In this document: one piece after another, positions 52,701 through 57,550 of the stretch
Numbering within the stretch: the first letter of the stretch is position 1
Layout of the letters: every line of letters begins with the position of its first letter
Assembly: GCF_021532615.1 (NCBI RefSeq)
Contig: NZ_JAKGAQ010000004.1
Location: 62,001 to 126,000 of the forward strand
Length of the DNA stretch: 64,000 nucleotides
From: Octadecabacter dasysiphoniae
Lineage (GTDB): Bacteria; Pseudomonadota; Alphaproteobacteria; Rhodobacterales; Rhodobacteraceae
Direction of reading: 5' to 3'
Position numbers and translations under genes: made by a program
The notes under the pieces: generated by a model
Databases searched by the model: none
What the model was told of the DNA's origin: nothing
The model's input: the letters and a program-made list of their open reading frames with translations, nothing else

Positions 52701-55700
52701 TGAGGTTATCGGCGTGGCATCGGACTTCGTTGAAAGCTCGGTCGACTTTCTATCCTTCACAGACCGCACGCTCAGCTGGAACGCCATTCTGGCAGAACTG
52801 TTCCCGGAGGCGACACCTGCGGCGGCGGAAGCCGCCGAAGACCGTCCTGCGTCTGTCGGAATTGTTGCGGGCGATTTGCCCAGATTGGACGACGCTATCT
52901 ATCTGGTCTCTATGACAGATGGCACGGATATTCCGTTCTGGCTCAGCATTGATCGCGATACCGGCGTCATTTCCGGTGAAGTTCCGTTCAACGTGCGCGT
53001 TGATCTGTCTTTGGATGTGACCGTCACGAACGGCACTGAAACCCACGTCGAAACCATTGCGGTGATCGCGGATGGCAACGACGGCGCCAAGGTGATTTTC
53101 ACCCCGAAAGAGGGCTGGAACGGAACCTACGATCTTGACTACATCATCACCGATGACGCGCAGGGCACAGACCGTGCCACAGTGACAATCGTGGTTGAAG
53201 CCGTGAATGATCCACCCACTGCTTACACCGATGAACTGGTCGTCAACGAAGACGAAACCCTTGTTATTGATCCTGCGACACTGCTGGCAAATGACGTTGA
53301 TCCCGACGGCGATGCCTTGACGATCCTGTCGGTCAGCAACGCGACCAATGGTACTGTTACGTTTGAAGACGGCGAAATTACCTTTACGCCAGTGCCAAAC
53401 TACGACGGCCCAGCCAGCTTTGACTACGTCGTCACGGATGGAACAGACGGCGAGGCAACAGGCCGCGTTGAAATCGAAGTCGTGTCTACGAACCAGACAC
53501 CGGTGGCCGTGACGGACCGCTTGGTTTCCCAAGAAGACACACCAATCACGATCAACATTGCCGACCTTCTGGCGAATGACTTTGACCCTGACGGTGACCC
53601 GTTCAGCTTTGTCAGCATCGTGTCCAGCGTTGATGACGGGCGCACTTTCATGCTGCCCGGTGGGCAAATTCAGTTCGTGCCTGATCAGGATGTAAACGGT
53701 GAAATCTCGTTCAGCTATCGCATCACTGACGGGCGCGAAATTGGCGTTGGCGAAGTCATTATTGATTTCGTGGCGGTCAACGATGGTCCGCGCCTTGGTT
53801 CGGATCCTGTCATTGCAGGCATCGAAGATCAGGTGATGACGGTTGATATGGCGCAGATCATCGCCAATGACACCGACATCGAAGGCGACAGCTTTACCGT
53901 GACCAGTGTTTATGACCCTGAAAACGGCACGGCAACGCTGGACGGCACAATTGCGACGTTCACCCCGCGCGAAGACTACTTCGGTAACGCTGGATTCCGC
54001 TATGTCGTCACCGACGCGCGCGGTGCAACCTCAGAGGGCTTTGTGAACATCACACTGTCGCCGGAAAATGATTTGCCGCAGGCCGTCATCGACAATCTGG
54101 TGACCCTTGAAGACACAGCACTTGAGATCAGCGCAGAGGATCTGATCGGGAACGATTATGATCCGGACGGTGATGAACTGACGGTTCTGTCGGTCTCAAA
54201 CACGGTTCAACTGGAAAATGGCAATTGGTTGTATACGCCGCAGTCCAATGACTTCAGCGGTGACAGCCTGACCTACACGCTCAGCGATGGGGGGCTTCAG
54301 ACGTCATCAGGCACGATCCTGATCGACATTCTGCCCGTGGCCGACGATCCGATTGCACGTGACGACACGCTGGCCGGAACCGAAGACACGGTGATGACGA
54401 TCTTTGCGGGCGCGCTTACGTTTAACGACATCGAATACGATCTTGAGGCGCTGACGATCACCAGCTTCCAGAACGTCGTGGGTGCCACGATTACGACTGA
54501 CGAGTTGGGCCAGATCATCATCACTCCTGATGCAGATCGTAACGGCCAGGCGACGTTCGATTACACAATCGAAGACAGCACAGGGCGCGCCGATACAGCA
54601 TCTGTTGTTGTGACGCTGGCGTCTGTGAACGACGCACCGGTCATTGCCGCTACTGATCTTGAAGGAGTCGAAGATACGGCATTTATCGCGCAGTTTGATC
54701 CCGCGATCTTCTCGGATGTTGACGGCGATGCATTACAGGTCGGTCTGCGCGGTGAGGGTGCGACGTCCCTGCCAAGCTGGCTGGACTTCGATCTGTCGAC
54801 CCTCACGCTAAGCGGCACGCCACCGCTGAACTTCAACGGTGACATCGCGCTTGAGCTGTTCGCCTTTGACGGTGCGATTGAAACGGTCGAGGCGGTCACG
54901 CTGACCATTGCGGCGGTGAACGACGCGCCGACGATTGCGGCGGTCACGCTGGACGGTGTCGAAGACACGGCGCTGGACATCACGCTTGATGCGGCGGTGT
55001 TTGGCGATGTTGACGGCGACGCGCTGGTACTTGGCCTGCGCAGCGCAGGCGACACGGCGCTGCCGGACTGGATCAACTTTGATGCGGACACCCGCGCGAT
55101 CACGGGCACCCCACCGCTGAACTTCAACGGCGACATCGCGCTTGAGCTGTTCGCCTTTGACGGTGCGATTGAAACGGTCGAGGCGGTCACGCTGACCATT
55201 GCGGCGGTGAACGACGCGCCGACGATTGCGGCGGTCACGCTGGACGGTGTCGAAGACACGGCGCTGGACATCACGCTTGATGCGGCGGTGTTTGGCGATG
55301 TTGACGGCGACGCGCTGGTACTTGGCCTGCGCAGCGCAGGCGACACGGCGCTGCCGGGCTGGATCAACTTTGATGCGGCCACCCGTGCGATCACGGGCAC
55401 ACCACCGCTGAACTTCAACGGTGACATCGCGCTTGAGCTGTTTGCCTTTGACGGCGCGATCGAAACGGTCGAGGCGGTCACCCTGACCATCACGGCGGTG
55501 AACGACGCGCCTGAAGCACGTAACGACATGATCGATATTGGTACGGACCTGAGCGCGACGATTTCGGTGGCTGACCTGTTGGCCAATGACATCGACGTGG
55601 ACGGTGATGCGCTGAGCGTGACGTCCGTGACTGGCGGGGACGGTTTTGATGCCATGCTGGTTGATGGCGAAATCACCATCACGCGCGACCCTGCTTTGGG

Positions 55701-57483
55701 TGGCCAGATCATTGTTGGCTACGAAATCACAGACGGCATGTTCACGTCGCAGGCCAGCCTGATCATCGATCTTGAGGTCGCCAATCGTGCGCCAGAGATC
55801 GCGGTTATCGATCCGCTACACAGTGACGAAGACGTTGCCTTTGATATTGCCCTTCCGGCAAACGCGTTTAGCGATCCTGACGGTGATGCCTTGACCTATA
55901 CGGTCACGCGCGACGGTGGCACGGCGCTGCCCGCTTGGCTGGCGTTCGATAGTGCAACTCAGCGTCTGAGCGGAACACCACCTTTGAACTTCAACGGCTC
56001 GATTGCCCTGATTGTCGCCGTGAGCGATGGCCAGTTCACAACGACCCGTGCGTTCGATCTGGTGTTTGATCCTGTGAACGACATTCCGGTGTTGCTTGCT
56101 CCGTTGTCCGAACGCCTTGCGACCGAGGACACAGCGTTCTCCATCCAGTTGCAGCAGGATATCTATGAGGATGTTGACGGCGATGTACTGTCGTTTGAAT
56201 TGACGCAGGCTGACGGCACGCCGTTGCAAGACTGGATCAATTTCGATGCGCAAACGCTAACGCTGAGCGGGACACCACCACAGGATCTGTTTGGTATCTT
56301 TGGGCTGCGGTTGAATGTGTCGGACGGTGAGGCGACGATTTCTGACGATTTCAATCTTGTTATCAGCGGCACACAGGATGCGCCGGTTCTGGTGACTGCA
56401 CTGCCCGATATCAGCTCTGACAATGATGGTAATGTCCTGACGACTGGGCAAGAATTCGTTATTGCAGCACCCACAGACAACTTTGTTGACCCGGATGCGA
56501 CACCGCTGTCCTTTGCGGCACGTCTTGCGGATGGGTCTGCGTTGCCGTCGTGGTTGTCATTTGATGGCCAGACGTTCACGGGCACTGCACCGTTTGCAGC
56601 CGCTGGATCGTTCGACATCGAATTGTTGGCGTCTGATGGTGTTGAACAAGTGTCAGACATCTTCACACTGACGATCGAACAAGGCACGGCTGGGCCCATC
56701 ACGGCCAACGATGACGCCTTTGACGTTACAATTCCAAACGGGCTTCGCATTGACACAGAGGCCCTGCTTGAGAATGACGATGCCGGCCTAACGGTTGTCA
56801 GCGTTCAAGGGTCTGACAATGCGCAGGTTTCTCTTGCGGATGGTCAGGTGTCCTACCTTGCTGATTTCGGGTTCGAGGGCGAAGACCAGTTCACCTACAC
56901 TGTCAGTGATGGCACGCAGACAGCGCAAGCCACTGTCACTGTCACTGTGGACAACCCGTTTGGCGATGTTGATCAGGGCGGCGACGGTACCGACTTCTCG
57001 TTCGGTGGACGTGGGCGTGATCTGCTGACGGGCGGGGCCGGTTCGGACTTGCTGTTTGGTGGACGTGGCCGTGATGCGCTGTTTGGCGGGACGGGCAGCG
57101 ATCTGTTGTTTGGTGGCCGCGGTGCAGACAGCATCAACGGTGGCGCAGGCGATGACCTCATCTTCGGTGGCAACGGGCGTGATACCATTGACGCAGGCGA
57201 AGGTAATGACCTTATCTTCGGCGGTAATGGTCAGGACACGTTCTTGTACGAAACGGGTGACGGGGCCGATACGATCTTTGGCTTCAAAGCACAGCGACGA
57301 TCCTTCATTCAGGGCGACCAAATCCGCCTTGGTGTTGACGGGATCGAAAACTTTGCGGACCTGATTTCGTCAGCCAGCCAAGAAAACGGTGGCGTTTTGT
57401 TTGACTTTGGCAACGGTGACCAGATCTTCTTGGCCGGTACGCGTCTTGCGGCCTTGGACGAGGACCAGTTTTCGTTCTACTAA
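31774..57483 (+). CDS. Giant RTX protein with N-terminal AHH nuclease-like domain and internal serralysin-like protease, 8,569 aa
   Basis: Predicted type I secretion substrate. Residues 1-110 resemble AHH-type HNH/Endo VII nucleases: H13-H14 in FQIHHIF, N42 in RDNLAPL and H87 in GGNHPGY. A helical region follows with a hydrophobic stretch at about 349-397, as in pore-forming RTX toxins. An EF-hand-rich section (about 810-960: DLDGDGLEF, DFDGDRFAE, DENGNNRID) precedes a long array of hemolysin-type calcium-binding and related repeats (about 1490-4465). Tandem-95/cadherin-like domains (about 4470-5160 and 5660-6470) flank a second RTX block. A His/Asp tract (6560-6596) precedes a serralysin-type metalloprotease with HEIGHVLGLGH at 6744-6754 and a Met-turn TMMSY. 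More tandem-95 and dystroglycan-cadherin repeats follow, then nonapeptide RTX repeats from about 8410 and a secretion tail ending FSFY. ATG start with GAGGA upstream. Confidence 0.85.
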   Translation: MTIDPKLLGFQIHHIFSETLFDDPAIKSLLNAAGIFKQSRDNLAPLLRSQETIDSIFADPDSDAAKLMTDAGFGAVRHDSNASGGNHPGYIAFLRAELSMISMSNLSDADKAKEVRLLHGFATDVVNGKVDGLAVMNTTETALADAFQLRVVDVTTLDVDNPQNDAERRAADILNGSFDDSTASNTLMRKETATNLVDGLLADGHITALQAGVMRTAIASGAAEVTAAAADALQNVLGVATQKANSGILYSVEWLAAQTKMLFPNEFTFETAYAIWDKLLGAMDKIRSSVSDGLQKIETDSNGALSRSFDALNKAGGNPALDFIDFLNVAYDGIKQLLVSGDPWPLINATASFGWSAIKSAVLVGGSVALATTFGGPLAGAAVGAGWAILGLAGAFKSATELFTKITTDLSSWFTGGVDLGDAVSGNSDNKYIWSFIDLLAETGEPRSNEPWAIEVIADDEDDQYADRFVGQDFAAEIIYGRNGATIEGGGGGDELYHNGYGVVKGGDNGDLIMSQVNQGLHVEGNKGNDFIIVRSGEGGEFFGGEGKDNIFVASRGAQIWGDTRNGTTLVVEGEVAYETPLDDTSLDHADLIWWWPGTTMHDPSEADRLRFFGVPLIGGTNDLPLSYAPVTMLNAVVPVTGLALFASPLYFDYWMPFIAYMQFKDGTMYVMNVFDSLFGADDIPDEAERLSTGEVAPNIEGAMRFLNFEGAATYWSAGFLKGNQVEGANSVFDIVFNNGVSVDPDKAGDLGMLFKNANPFLDILALIPAPAIGGILRQLPLIDRLLTLKFATDLWVKSLTWREDNDPLVIDLDGDGLEFISMNSSKGFYDFDGDRFAEQSGWVRPDDGFLAIDENGNNRIDDVNEMFGGPGRSGFAELAQHDLNNDKLIDAADAIWDQLVVWRDLNQDRETNEGELFTLDELGILSISVERDELDVRDSSGTFLDASGAVMMANGDMHRAYDAIFETDEVNTIFAGEAGRPAWLGEDVLSVRGFGAVVDLEVAIANDIEFGRTATAIAPTLTTPKLKTLVEQTGAIINDWAYTQPTSRELAPVLLETQPDGTVTLVDRAIYVENGTSGFWTLESGTAILDGDGIEIAEATLEDVMAQVPATGAWQLEQVFSPSSRDEELQFRTERPYLSERIDGRMVVYDWGVENEDGSWRLASGNDVTDADGVVIAAPTLNDVMTSPKLLGQEWRVEEISYNEYAGIPVERIGMNMIDGVVVDYTVEMTDTDGTFLVWARNLDRALELQEKYGDARNFNLRNYEIDLDTLDEVGSTDDSTFRVEVLTPGQLHFATSLIGVAFQPEMLAGTLDENGVISYTISPTFDTTVELPGGYESSVTAMIFMLDEVVRQYIDSSRAIAAKLALQGGLSDFARDLEYLPEIDKYRGTSDRELSPMFEAIFEAMPVGYDAARDYLTDWNEILLQIWPDYLPSAANLGGATVTVDQAFLMQMLLPAFETTPTELDLQSVLYALSIDETRLRQHDETATEVLGTGGVDYIYMTAGDQTYKGGNGEDLFFVSSLGNGVDIIEELDRGQKDSLRFAGVLSDQVTAIRDGQDMILTIDGTDNVIRLKDQFLGELNARLVNGKSLESGVDSIVFADGVLWNRFQMAIEVSTEFDTNDIVIGSGSADVLRGGKGNDVVRGGAGGDYYFYNIGDGQDVFGEALDFGATVAQAGFGPLAGGLDFIFFGEGITSQNIRLQRDGQSDHLQITVLDDDGVETGDTLLVENQFAGIRLNLGILGDIDPQLEIDYSAPYLIERFVFDGGEALNFEQISQRVLREAGTDGDDAIYGMLNDNTLDGKGGDDFLTGQEGSDTYVFGREYGEDVVLDGDYSMKLFGAPPDFLEFVDDLRWTDFDFERDGAGDTLTLRISGTDDAVILTDYLDSFPFIGFINLIEELTFGDGTVWSWTKLLQHYVNIAKTSGDDTIYGFQVSDLIDGGAGDDYLVGQGGGDTFVFERGYGTDTVLSIGNDRTVDRVELRNIASDEVTFSRTDLDLIVTVNDTGDTVILQNQYVRSGKQINAVEELVFSDRVIVFTDLNAEDIDLIGTSASETITGSNLSEKIDGKAGDDTLVGRDGGDTYIFDAGYGNDVIVDRQERAAWEDRRFVPNITKDTVEFGGDVTRENVIWTKDGDDLVIGIEDRPDTLRVRDQFASLTVGVEIFKFFDGTTMTIEDVAEELAIEGGNTGDNVIEGLLDQENVLDGRQGDDILRGGDLSDDYAFGAGYDLDQIEEREDSAGSIDRVVFGETVLAETLIIRRSGEDLLIDLGNGEDVVTIVGGLGTRSIEEFLFADGTTLTTDNFRDRLLTGDDTDNQLIGFDTRDDVLIGAGGSDAMEGGGGDDTYRFGYGDGADSARDTGGLDRIEFGVGIAQSDVSFAQIGEDFLVTLTQTDETLVILQGASANDSNWIETFVFADGSELSFADARVIALAAQQNVGMDLLDATILSSDFAITPGAGFDGVIMASDTVINFSAGDGIDRITLPQTQGEARIVLDDLSPADIEVRVTKIDGNDLMLSFPNTGDQILLVGARVASFLPIIEFANGTEWDRSAVFEALIDSQQSAGDDVIFGTSQADVIEGGLGNDDIRGEAADDLFLFTLGDGRDVIADDSGFDILEIRGYAPSEMRASLPVNGSSAFGIGDRLELVLSFPGTTDEITLRYDDDQNGVDLIRFDDGTELTRDELIASVIGRGTDFAEQIDGTSGDDTLEGGGGDDTLAGAGGDDTYIFRAGDGHDIIDEGGSRFDNNTLILPDHVPTDLRLFQTSEASDMVIRLPNDEEIHVSGQFSSYSGHITRVEFGNGIVWGTAEITSALANGLVPDIPRTITGTSAGETLTSTPLSETMIGLQGSDTYVFQRGGGTDAVISVTATNTVNTLRLEGYDLSEAVFERSLTDETDLVIRFGGTDDRIVINDAWYDGSRSTTFTGGQSFTTYWRRIERFEFDDTIVTLSELGDTIMSAQISDGDDVITALPWTDTIEAGLGDDVIGGPLTDITMIFARGDGNDVILPSTDRYRATLEIEGYVPGEVSVTRDLYSEAGYTLTFEGTDDSITLVGSGRSTLGGVDRIEFQDGTIWRSSNLNALAPDPSVLGATPDNDILEGSSSDETFEGLQGDDYIEADNGEDVIVFSRGDGVDTVYGDDYPGIRIELRDLNPDEIRLVNVPIDPDSIYTYSNSLELRVIDSDDRIYVYDGVEGVRSILFADGTEWNSSQVTAAIENIPAPSGTANIIDVSPYTSSHASTSADEVHIVPGDSDGSQNIEFTYLRDGGHDLFISPDFGFGHQNRILLSDIASTEVTARLLPFVSPMTFGFGQDLLLTFGSDTDSIRLVGAVQIFEDIGIREVEFSDGQILTLSQLVDMANATELTDPRTLSGTTTLTRGTESGAYFVEPEDEGGFGGPDGPIRVDNEDLFPVGNDDFPSGDDGDFPPGDDGDFPPGDDGDFPPGEGPVEPLNLLLSDVTAGEISVEVRAEEYVLIVAPRLPDGSDAMFINLGARGALTSSLVKLDDGTEFYEEDILALVDIPGATAGDDSLEEDTNGPVVMEGLEGDDFLVSTSSETTFIYTRGDGNDLITARAGFSATQDNVLQLHEIERDDVTVTQRGSDLLIRIAESAPDAGDGGVIRFINGNELISYDGPNYGSRLGLITFDDGTAITAAEIEAIAAPELGTAGNDFYEDRVEGTTYELKGGDDVVITNDTNDTYIYRNGDGIDIYSERGENPDTPDGPGEDVLRFPDLIASDIDISRDGQDLIFDIIADVDRGIEAGRVTMKLAFDTDRREDRLIDRIVFGDDSELVTTDLLQSMLDAAATDGDDTIDAAGRGFTLTGGLGDDKLIGNDGEDTYVYARGDGHDEIFDDIEYSSYIVGDQLQFVDINADEVTFDVTPLGLKVVIAESSPGAGDDGSVLIHGMINSTYELYETNGDDNQGLELITFGDGTQMNLGQIVTKLLADKTTPFDDYLVGASGDDTLEGKGGDDVLYGAGGADTFIYSRGDGNDWITDIDFNYGGATDTLELRNIDPDDISLRKGFYGDLIIEIAETTPGAGDGGRLVARQSYDDDVGEGIERIVFDDGTEWPRSIFAGMVPVEGPTDGDDRIVGTSDDDTIAGLKGDDLIEGGVGSDVYVFNRGDGTDVIEDIRSTPNTLEIGGYAVNEVTFERRGIDGADLIIRFADGGDQITVLNGMDNRFYGLPLAQITFMDSGTVVTMAEIQAQIVSAQATDFDDVIVGSDEDDVLSTGAGTDLVDGRDGDDSYTYAAGDGDDRFSDSGNSDDDDVLTLIDYNPADLEYVLRAGADSFDVVMLFAGTRDRIILENALAIDDRVGIDSVVFADGTVWDRADMRAQAIEYAQQDYSEPVIGFDTDDSFSGSAGDDSLSGSEGSDLYVFRRGFGEDIIIEGQTTDLDIDQVDMPDFVSSEVSVSRLFKGSDTIVFRFASAPNDTLTIVDALAGDRAGIEQYIFSDGVIWTPAIVETLLDNNAPVAIDDGYFTATTNEAIVISKDTLLRNDFDADGEDLTIISVSGGEHGFAEINANGDIVYTSQPEYFGPTQFTYTISDGRNGISTGSVDLRVRPVAEARDDDGFTVEEDGFLTIDAVRLLSNDLDGDRMIVSQVFGPENGTVSLASNGQVTFTPTPNFSGTAAFTYVANTPEGGRAEARVTIDVTPVNDAPEARTDTFFDTDEDVAIQIDAGVLLANDRDIDGDTLTVTGVTSSENMDVTLTDDGIIIATPRPYFYGDAWFDYTVTDPDGLTDTARVEVYVAPVNNAPEPVMDTVTTDEDVPFIINTVDLLANDIDRDNTDVLTVTGLTGFDYGGSATLLDNGTILFEPWANFNGTGRFSYIVDDGQGGAAIGLVNVDVVAVNDRPIARDDSYDNNAFETILRGTEDVQLIIPIAELLKNDSDIEGQILSFENVSNPADGTIEIVGDNVVFTPDQDFWGETNFNYLVADPQGLVDDATVTLFFENVGDGPPIAVTDEVNVYEDVPFVIPAAFLLENDYDIDLEVLEIVGWRLPNAIEQLLQPFTGALEINEDGDFLYTPGLNETDELGFFYYVTDNADGTTQGFVDINIIPVNDQPSAVPDSVSSTPLDVPLVIRISEILDNDFDVDDDPDGPKSISFVGVDSTSEGTAEVRDGFIVLRVAPGFSGPVELTYRITDTEGVEDTTTIVAIVEGSYARLLTGTPQNDLLIGAELGETIEGLAGDDIIEANMGDDTVFGGAGEDTILGGDGDDFIDGGDDADSIEGGDGFDTVSYEGSNVAIRMDLATRLGQGGFAQGDIVTNVEGLIGSDWNDDLGGGLADNLIEGRAGRDFIEGKEGDDTLRGEDGDDTLVGGVGADILEGGEGSDTADYRGSDEAVVVSLEDGTAAGGDATGDTLDSIENLAGSDFADELTGNADSNLLDGGRGDDTLFGGDGDDFLSGGRGADALFGGQGVDVADYTLSVEGVTIDMADGSAGGGDATGDTFDSIEIVQGSFHDDTIRGDDEDNILRGGRGADSIDGRGGFDTLDFSIADEGVGVDLATGQGTDGEALGDTYANIEAVRGSVWSDTITGGDADETLDGNWGDDTLAGGAGSDSYIFGYDSGTDLAIEAGAGTDTDRVVLMSDIAPKDLSVIRDGDDLLLELERDDGFLIDTLRVTDHFIGEETGIEEVVFADGTVWDRDQIEALQRLGRFNAENDIYRLAIEDEEALISPAFLIQNDADDVTGIELVAVENPENGTVFINEDGMISFTGDQDYNGDAFFDYVLRDQFGRESTARVEVNIANVNDAPVGNDDGIFAGTEDTILRISYAELLANDTDVDAEEVLTIVAVSPVLDDNGIELYPMDPRPNNFPYTESATHGIVWLDGTHVNFSPRGDHFGYAGFTYTVADLDGAEGTAEVELYLLPVNDAPRSGRDRFDIRLERTAEITVDRLLENDFDIEDDLFDFEGVHSEFGGTMVFDADSGTISFTPDALGAAGFSYDIEDERGARATIDVQLTVIPLNDPPVARDDGPFLTDEDTVLYLDPADLLANDLDNTDPLDEILFITELDRFAENGRVVWTEDGRIAFTPRADFNGQAGFQYTVADGNGGFDIGYVNITILPTNDGPVLRDDIALGYEDEPIMIIPGEVFGNDLDPEGDVVFYESIEILGVIDADYSERSEVEISYDFNVDSLDATVTATALLADGTELPDELLFDAGTLTFTGALPEGQTEAVLVDVTLTNSADGSTFVQTISIAPDADLVTGVDGAPDVALFDISEGDWSLRPAGNQPLPNWLEFDAETLTVTKVAEAPVDETDMLRLQLRFEPEAEVLPDGTLEFGRRGFAIEVLIDPQTDIPADVNALFGNDDFFVGQGLYALPITADETLTAENENGAPLADWLSFDAETFTFAGTPPNVFVGTPPVRVDSTGGALEYALLTELPVDRTYDIIDGEDFSYTLFDDRFQLFTPEDFYGQVVVQYVGNDEKGGVSDVPAEIVVNVLNTPEAPEAEDDFYTMLEDGRLEFDLSDLLLNDTDEEGDAIRVIALQVNDVIEITRGRLRLAEDGEAMGSSSSDGGTGMAADGGLANLALMSLTGFMPEGFGFTALQDYGNNTVTDDDHDHDHSHDHDADHDHDHDHDEDHDHDHDHETHQDPETGGIAGSSTAFGTLGEMADYLSDDFWNGNARYHNVSDSGQDANDGVILYNVSGWEQDADGISTERAELVREVFKVFEASLGIEFQETEETDTSVTDIFFGDNAGGANALSYLLNDGVIDYSRINVASTWSGSTSTYNDYTLQTLFHEIGHVLGLGHQGAYNLVGEYGTDQQYDNDSWHSTMMSYFSQSMNYHMVADFAFLQTPMAVDWMALDDIYGDQGYGVSNAFTEDTIWGFNTNITSDVSDIWATWTDWADVTASAIVDGGGVDTLDLSGYDDNTLINLQASERASIVPAFSNVGGKFANLTLAEGTVIENAIGGAGDETFYGNAADNVLTGNGGQDTFYDSVGSDTYIGGLGTDLVIFDQGFSDYAFALFENTLEVIGVASDFVESSVDFLSFTDRTLSWNAILAELFPEATPAAAEAAEDRPASVGIVAGDLPRLDDAIYLVSMTDGTDIPFWLSIDRDTGVISGEVPFNVRVDLSLDVTVTNGTETHVETIAVIADGNDGAKVIFTPKEGWNGTYDLDYIITDDAQGTDRATVTIVVEAVNDPPTAYTDELVVNEDETLVIDPATLLANDVDPDGDALTILSVSNATNGTVTFEDGEITFTPVPNYDGPASFDYVVTDGTDGEATGRVEIEVVSTNQTPVAVTDRLVSQEDTPITINIADLLANDFDPDGDPFSFVSIVSSVDDGRTFMLPGGQIQFVPDQDVNGEISFSYRITDGREIGVGEVIIDFVAVNDGPRLGSDPVIAGIEDQVMTVDMAQIIANDTDIEGDSFTVTSVYDPENGTATLDGTIATFTPREDYFGNAGFRYVVTDARGATSEGFVNITLSPENDLPQAVIDNLVTLEDTALEISAEDLIGNDYDPDGDELTVLSVSNTVQLENGNWLYTPQSNDFSGDSLTYTLSDGGLQTSSGTILIDILPVADDPIARDDTLAGTEDTVMTIFAGALTFNDIEYDLEALTITSFQNVVGATITTDELGQIIITPDADRNGQATFDYTIEDSTGRADTASVVVTLASVNDAPVIAATDLEGVEDTAFIAQFDPAIFSDVDGDALQVGLRGEGATSLPSWLDFDLSTLTLSGTPPLNFNGDIALELFAFDGAIETVEAVTLTIAAVNDAPTIAAVTLDGVEDTALDITLDAAVFGDVDGDALVLGLRSAGDTALPDWINFDADTRAITGTPPLNFNGDIALELFAFDGAIETVEAVTLTIAAVNDAPTIAAVTLDGVEDTALDITLDAAVFGDVDGDALVLGLRSAGDTALPGWINFDAATRAITGTPPLNFNGDIALELFAFDGAIETVEAVTLTITAVNDAPEARNDMIDIGTDLSATISVADLLANDIDVDGDALSVTSVTGGDGFDAMLVDGEITITRDPALGGQIIVGYEITDGMFTSQASLIIDLEVANRAPEIAVIDPLHSDEDVAFDIALPANAFSDPDGDALTYTVTRDGGTALPAWLAFDSATQRLSGTPPLNFNGSIALIVAVSDGQFTTTRAFDLVFDPVNDIPVLLAPLSERLATEDTAFSIQLQQDIYEDVDGDVLSFELTQADGTPLQDWINFDAQTLTLSGTPPQDLFGIFGLRLNVSDGEATISDDFNLVISGTQDAPVLVTALPDISSDNDGNVLTTGQEFVIAAPTDNFVDPDATPLSFAARLADGSALPSWLSFDGQTFTGTAPFAAAGSFDIELLASDGVEQVSDIFTLTIEQGTAGPITANDDAFDVTIPNGLRIDTEALLENDDAGLTVVSVQGSDNAQVSLADGQVSYLADFGFEGEDQFTYTVSDGTQTAQATVTVTVDNPFGDVDQGGDGTDFSFGGRGRDLLTGGAGSDLLFGGRGRDALFGGTGSDLLFGGRGADSINGGAGDDLIFGGNGRDTIDAGEGNDLIFGGNGQDTFLYETGDGADTIFGFKAQRRSFIQGDQIRLGVDGIENFADLISSASQENGGVLFDFGNGDQIFLAGTRLAALDEDQFSFY
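42011..42102 (+). repeat. Short tandem repeat coding GDDGDFPP units
   Basis: 24-bp coding repeat, about four copies, giving GDDGDFPP-type octapeptides in the giant RTX protein. It looks like a flexible acidic, Pro-rich linker in the middle of the calcium-binding repeat region and may vary in copy number. Confidence 0.75.
47275..48460 (+). repeat. Second RTX nonapeptide block of the giant RTX protein
   Basis: Coding repeats of the GGxGxDxLx type (GLAGDDIIEANMGDDTVFGG, GGDGDDFIDGGDD and similar), grouped with YxGSxxAVxVxLxxGTAxGG-type elements. This is typical hemolysin-type calcium-binding structure, flanked on both sides by tandem-95 domains. Confidence 0.8.
51451..51561 (+). repeat. His/Asp-rich tract coding sequence
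   Basis: Encodes residues 6560-6596 of the giant RTX protein, a run of alternating Asp and His with 14 His in 37 residues, written as mixed GAC/GAT and CAC/CAT codons. Such tracts bind zinc and other transition metals in zinc transporters and metallochaperones. It lies about 150 residues before the zinc-binding HExxH motif of the metalloprotease domain. Confidence 0.85.
54820..55504 (+). repeat. 291-bp near-identical tandem repeats (cadherin-like domains)
   Basis: The CCACCG start of the unit recurs at 54820, 55111 and 55402, an exact 291-bp period (97 codons). The first two units are almost identical at the DNA level and the third is partial. Each codes for one dystroglycan-type cadherin-like domain with PPLNFNGDIALELFAFDG and EDTALDITL. 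The identity suggests recent duplication or gene conversion and makes the copy number prone to assembly error. Confidence 0.9.
57000..57240 (+). repeat. C-terminal RTX nonapeptide array
   Basis: Uninterrupted GGRGRDLLTGGAGSDLLFGG-type nonapeptides near the C-terminus of the giant RTX protein, followed by about 80 residues of non-repeat tail. This is the canonical calcium-binding region next to the type I secretion signal. Confidence 0.9.
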
Positions 57484-57494
57484 GATCAAGTTTC

Positions 57495-57521
57495 AGGGGC
57501 GGGCCGGATCGGTCTGCCCCT
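57495..57521 (+). terminator. Hairpin between the giant RTX gene and its ABC exporter gene
   Basis: AGGGGCGGGCC pairs with GGTCTGCCCCT (11 bp with two G-U pairs) around a 5-nt loop, 12 nt after the RTX stop codon. No T-run follows. It may partly terminate transcription or protect the toxin mRNA 3' end, lowering expression of the downstream exporter genes relative to the substrate. Confidence 0.5.
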
Positions 57522-57550
57522 CACTTAGTTTATAAGGCGGACCCGGCACC

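Noticed and set aside
54820..55504. CRISPR-like array
   Set aside because: The repeats are 291 bp, in frame and protein-coding, with no spacers.
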